A DNA stretch of 64,000 bases, from positions 1 through 64,000 of the forward strand of contig JAOAPB010000060.1 of assembly GCA_025462645.1 (NCBI GenBank), given 5' to 3'. The position numbers were made by a program, and so were the translations under genes. Source of the DNA: Edaphobacter sp. (GTDB lineage Bacteria; Acidobacteriota; Terriglobia; Terriglobales; Acidobacteriaceae). The notes under the pieces are model-generated. The model had not been told where the DNA came from and did not search any database. It saw only the letters and a program-made list of their open reading frames with translations. This document shows, one piece after another, positions 63,228 through 64,000 of this stretch (its first letter is position 1; each line of letters starts with the position of its first letter).

Positions 63228-64000
63228 ATGATGAAGGCTTTGCTTCTTTCTGAGTACAAACACCTGGAAGTTACAGATGTGGATGCGCCTGTGCCTGGAC
63301 CACAGGACATTCTGGTGCAGGTTGCGGCTTGCGGGATCTGCGGGAGCGATGTGCATGGGTATGACGGCTCGTCGGGCCGGCGCATTCCTCCCGTCGTGAT
63401 GGGACATGAGGCTGCGGGCATCGTCGCAGCGGTGGGCTCTGAGGTGGCGGAGTTCGCTGCCGGTGATCGCATTACATTCGATTCCACGGTCTATTGCGGG
63501 GTTTGCGAGTTCTGCCAGAGGGGCGAGGTGAACCTCTGCAACAACCGGCAGGTGGTGGGGGTTTCGTGCGGGGAGTTCAAACGGGCGGGTGCGTTTGCGG
63601 AGTATGTTGCCGTGCCGGCACGGATTGCCTATCGGCTCCCCGATGGCCTGGGGTTTGCCGAGGCGGCGATGCTGGAGGCGGTCTCGGTGGCTCTGCATGC
63701 GGTACGGGTCGCAGAGCTGGAGGGTGAAGAGACGGCGCTGGTGATTGGCGCGGGCATGATCGGATTGCTGGTGCTGCAGGCGGCGCGCGTTGGGGGCTGC
63801 TCAAGGGTGCTTGTCGCAGATATCGACGCCACGCGATTGAGGCTGGCCCTGGAGATGGGGGCCGATGAAGCAATCGAGGCCTCGGATGCGGAGCTGGTGC
63901 GCGAGGTGATGCGGCTGACGGAGGGGCGAGGCGTGGATGTTGTGTTCGAGGCGGTGGGACGCGGTGAGACGGTAGCTAGCGCGATCGACTGCGTGCGCAA
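63228..64000 (+). CDS. Zinc-dependent medium-chain alcohol/polyol dehydrogenase (partial, runs off the window)
   Basis: From the ATG at 63228 the frame is open to the window end (MMKALLLSEYKHLEVTDVDA). Signatures are CGICGSDVHGYDG with the catalytic zinc Cys, GHEAAGIVAAVGSEV, the structural zinc cysteines in YCGVCEFCQRGEVNLC, and the NAD-binding ALVIGAGMIGLLVLQAARVG. This is the pattern of sorbitol, galactitol-1-phosphate or threonine-type dehydrogenases. A weak GAGGA precedes the start. It likely oxidises a polyol or sugar alcohol in the same catabolic cluster; the last 85 or so residues are outside the window. Confidence 0.9.
   Translation, partial: MMKALLLSEYKHLEVTDVDAPVPGPQDILVQVAACGICGSDVHGYDGSSGRRIPPVVMGHEAAGIVAAVGSEVAEFAAGDRITFDSTVYCGVCEFCQRGEVNLCNNRQVVGVSCGEFKRAGAFAEYVAVPARIAYRLPDGLGFAEAAMLEAVSVALHAVRVAELEGEETALVIGAGMIGLLVLQAARVGGCSRVLVADIDATRLRLALEMGADEAIEASDAELVREVMRLTEGRGVDVVFEAVGRGETVASAIDCVR

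Overview
The window reads as chromosome of an acidobacterium, most likely family Acidobacteriaceae (relatives of Granulicella, Edaphobacter or Terriglobus). The evidence is three intact and one broken large Oar-like TonB-dependent receptors with an N-terminal carboxypeptidase-regulatory domain, several secreted beta-propeller proteins, sugar-acid and glycoside catabolic genes and GC-rich intergenic repeats. This is inference from gene content; no rRNA gene is present.

Layout. (1) 1-16.6 kb: a tRNA-Pro(UGG) followed by a truncated tyrosine integrase that is fused tail to tail with a chrA (chromate transporter) remnant. Then comes a long minus-strand series, listed in transcription order: ECF sigma factor, membrane anti-sigma factor, a TonB-dependent receptor broken by a nonsense codon and a C-terminal deletion, an exported phosphatase/arsenate-reductase-like domain joined to a beta-propeller through a one-base frameshift, a second beta-propeller, a TolC-RND-MFP efflux operon, ChrB, a DUF1259 protein and the chrA remnant. 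(2) 16.6-23.5 kb: a gene graveyard (PAP2 phosphatase, TetR with an inverted segment, Old Yellow Enzyme tail, DUF427, an SDR) mixed with intact oxidoreductases (a PRISE-like SDR, two classical SDRs, a SnoaL-like protein). A divergent TetR regulator has clear inverted-repeat operators. (3) 24.4-28.1 kb: LysR regulator, ClC-type chloride channel and FAD/NAD(P) oxidoreductase, with strong inverted repeats upstream. (4) 28.3-39 kb, plus strand: a secreted unknown protein, an OmpR-type response regulator with its sensor kinase, then TonB receptor, beta-propeller, TonB receptor. (5) 39.5-43.7 kb: a 1418-residue multi-domain membrane protein with a large exported domain that looks like a type-1 periplasmic binding fold and about ten membrane segments, standing alone. 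(6) 43.8-48.5 kb: a sugar-acid module (FAH-family hydratase/dehydratase, YjhG-type xylonate dehydratase, MFS transporter) with a LysR remnant. (7) 48.6-64 kb: a glycoside or amino-sugar module (GH4 enzyme, PfkB kinase, APC permease, secreted PIG-L deacetylase, TonB receptor), followed by a second PfkB kinase, a LacI regulator, a GH5-like secreted hydrolase and the start of a zinc alcohol dehydrogenase.

How the genes work together. Regions 6-7 plausibly take plant or microbial polysaccharide breakdown products through the outer membrane (TonB receptor), trim them in the periplasm (PIG-L, GH5-like), import them (APC, MFS) and feed them into central metabolism (kinases, GH4, YjhG, FAH protein). 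The LacI repressor may act at a palindrome downstream of the TonB-receptor promoter and at a related site in the second kinase promoter. Region 1 looks like an envelope-stress or metal/chromate resistance block that is partly decaying next to a tRNA integration site.

Most unusual observations. (a) A roughly 300-base intergenic element is present three times (23701-24013, 58863-59163, 61314-61603). Each copy has a TGTCAAGCC start, a conserved box with a -10-like hexamer, a hairpin whose sequence differs between copies while its pairing is kept, AAAGACGACTTT-type repeats and a palindromic C/G tract. (b) The 1418-residue protein. (c) The exported phosphatase-like/propeller fusion. (d) The repeated pairing of Oar-like receptors with secreted beta-propellers.
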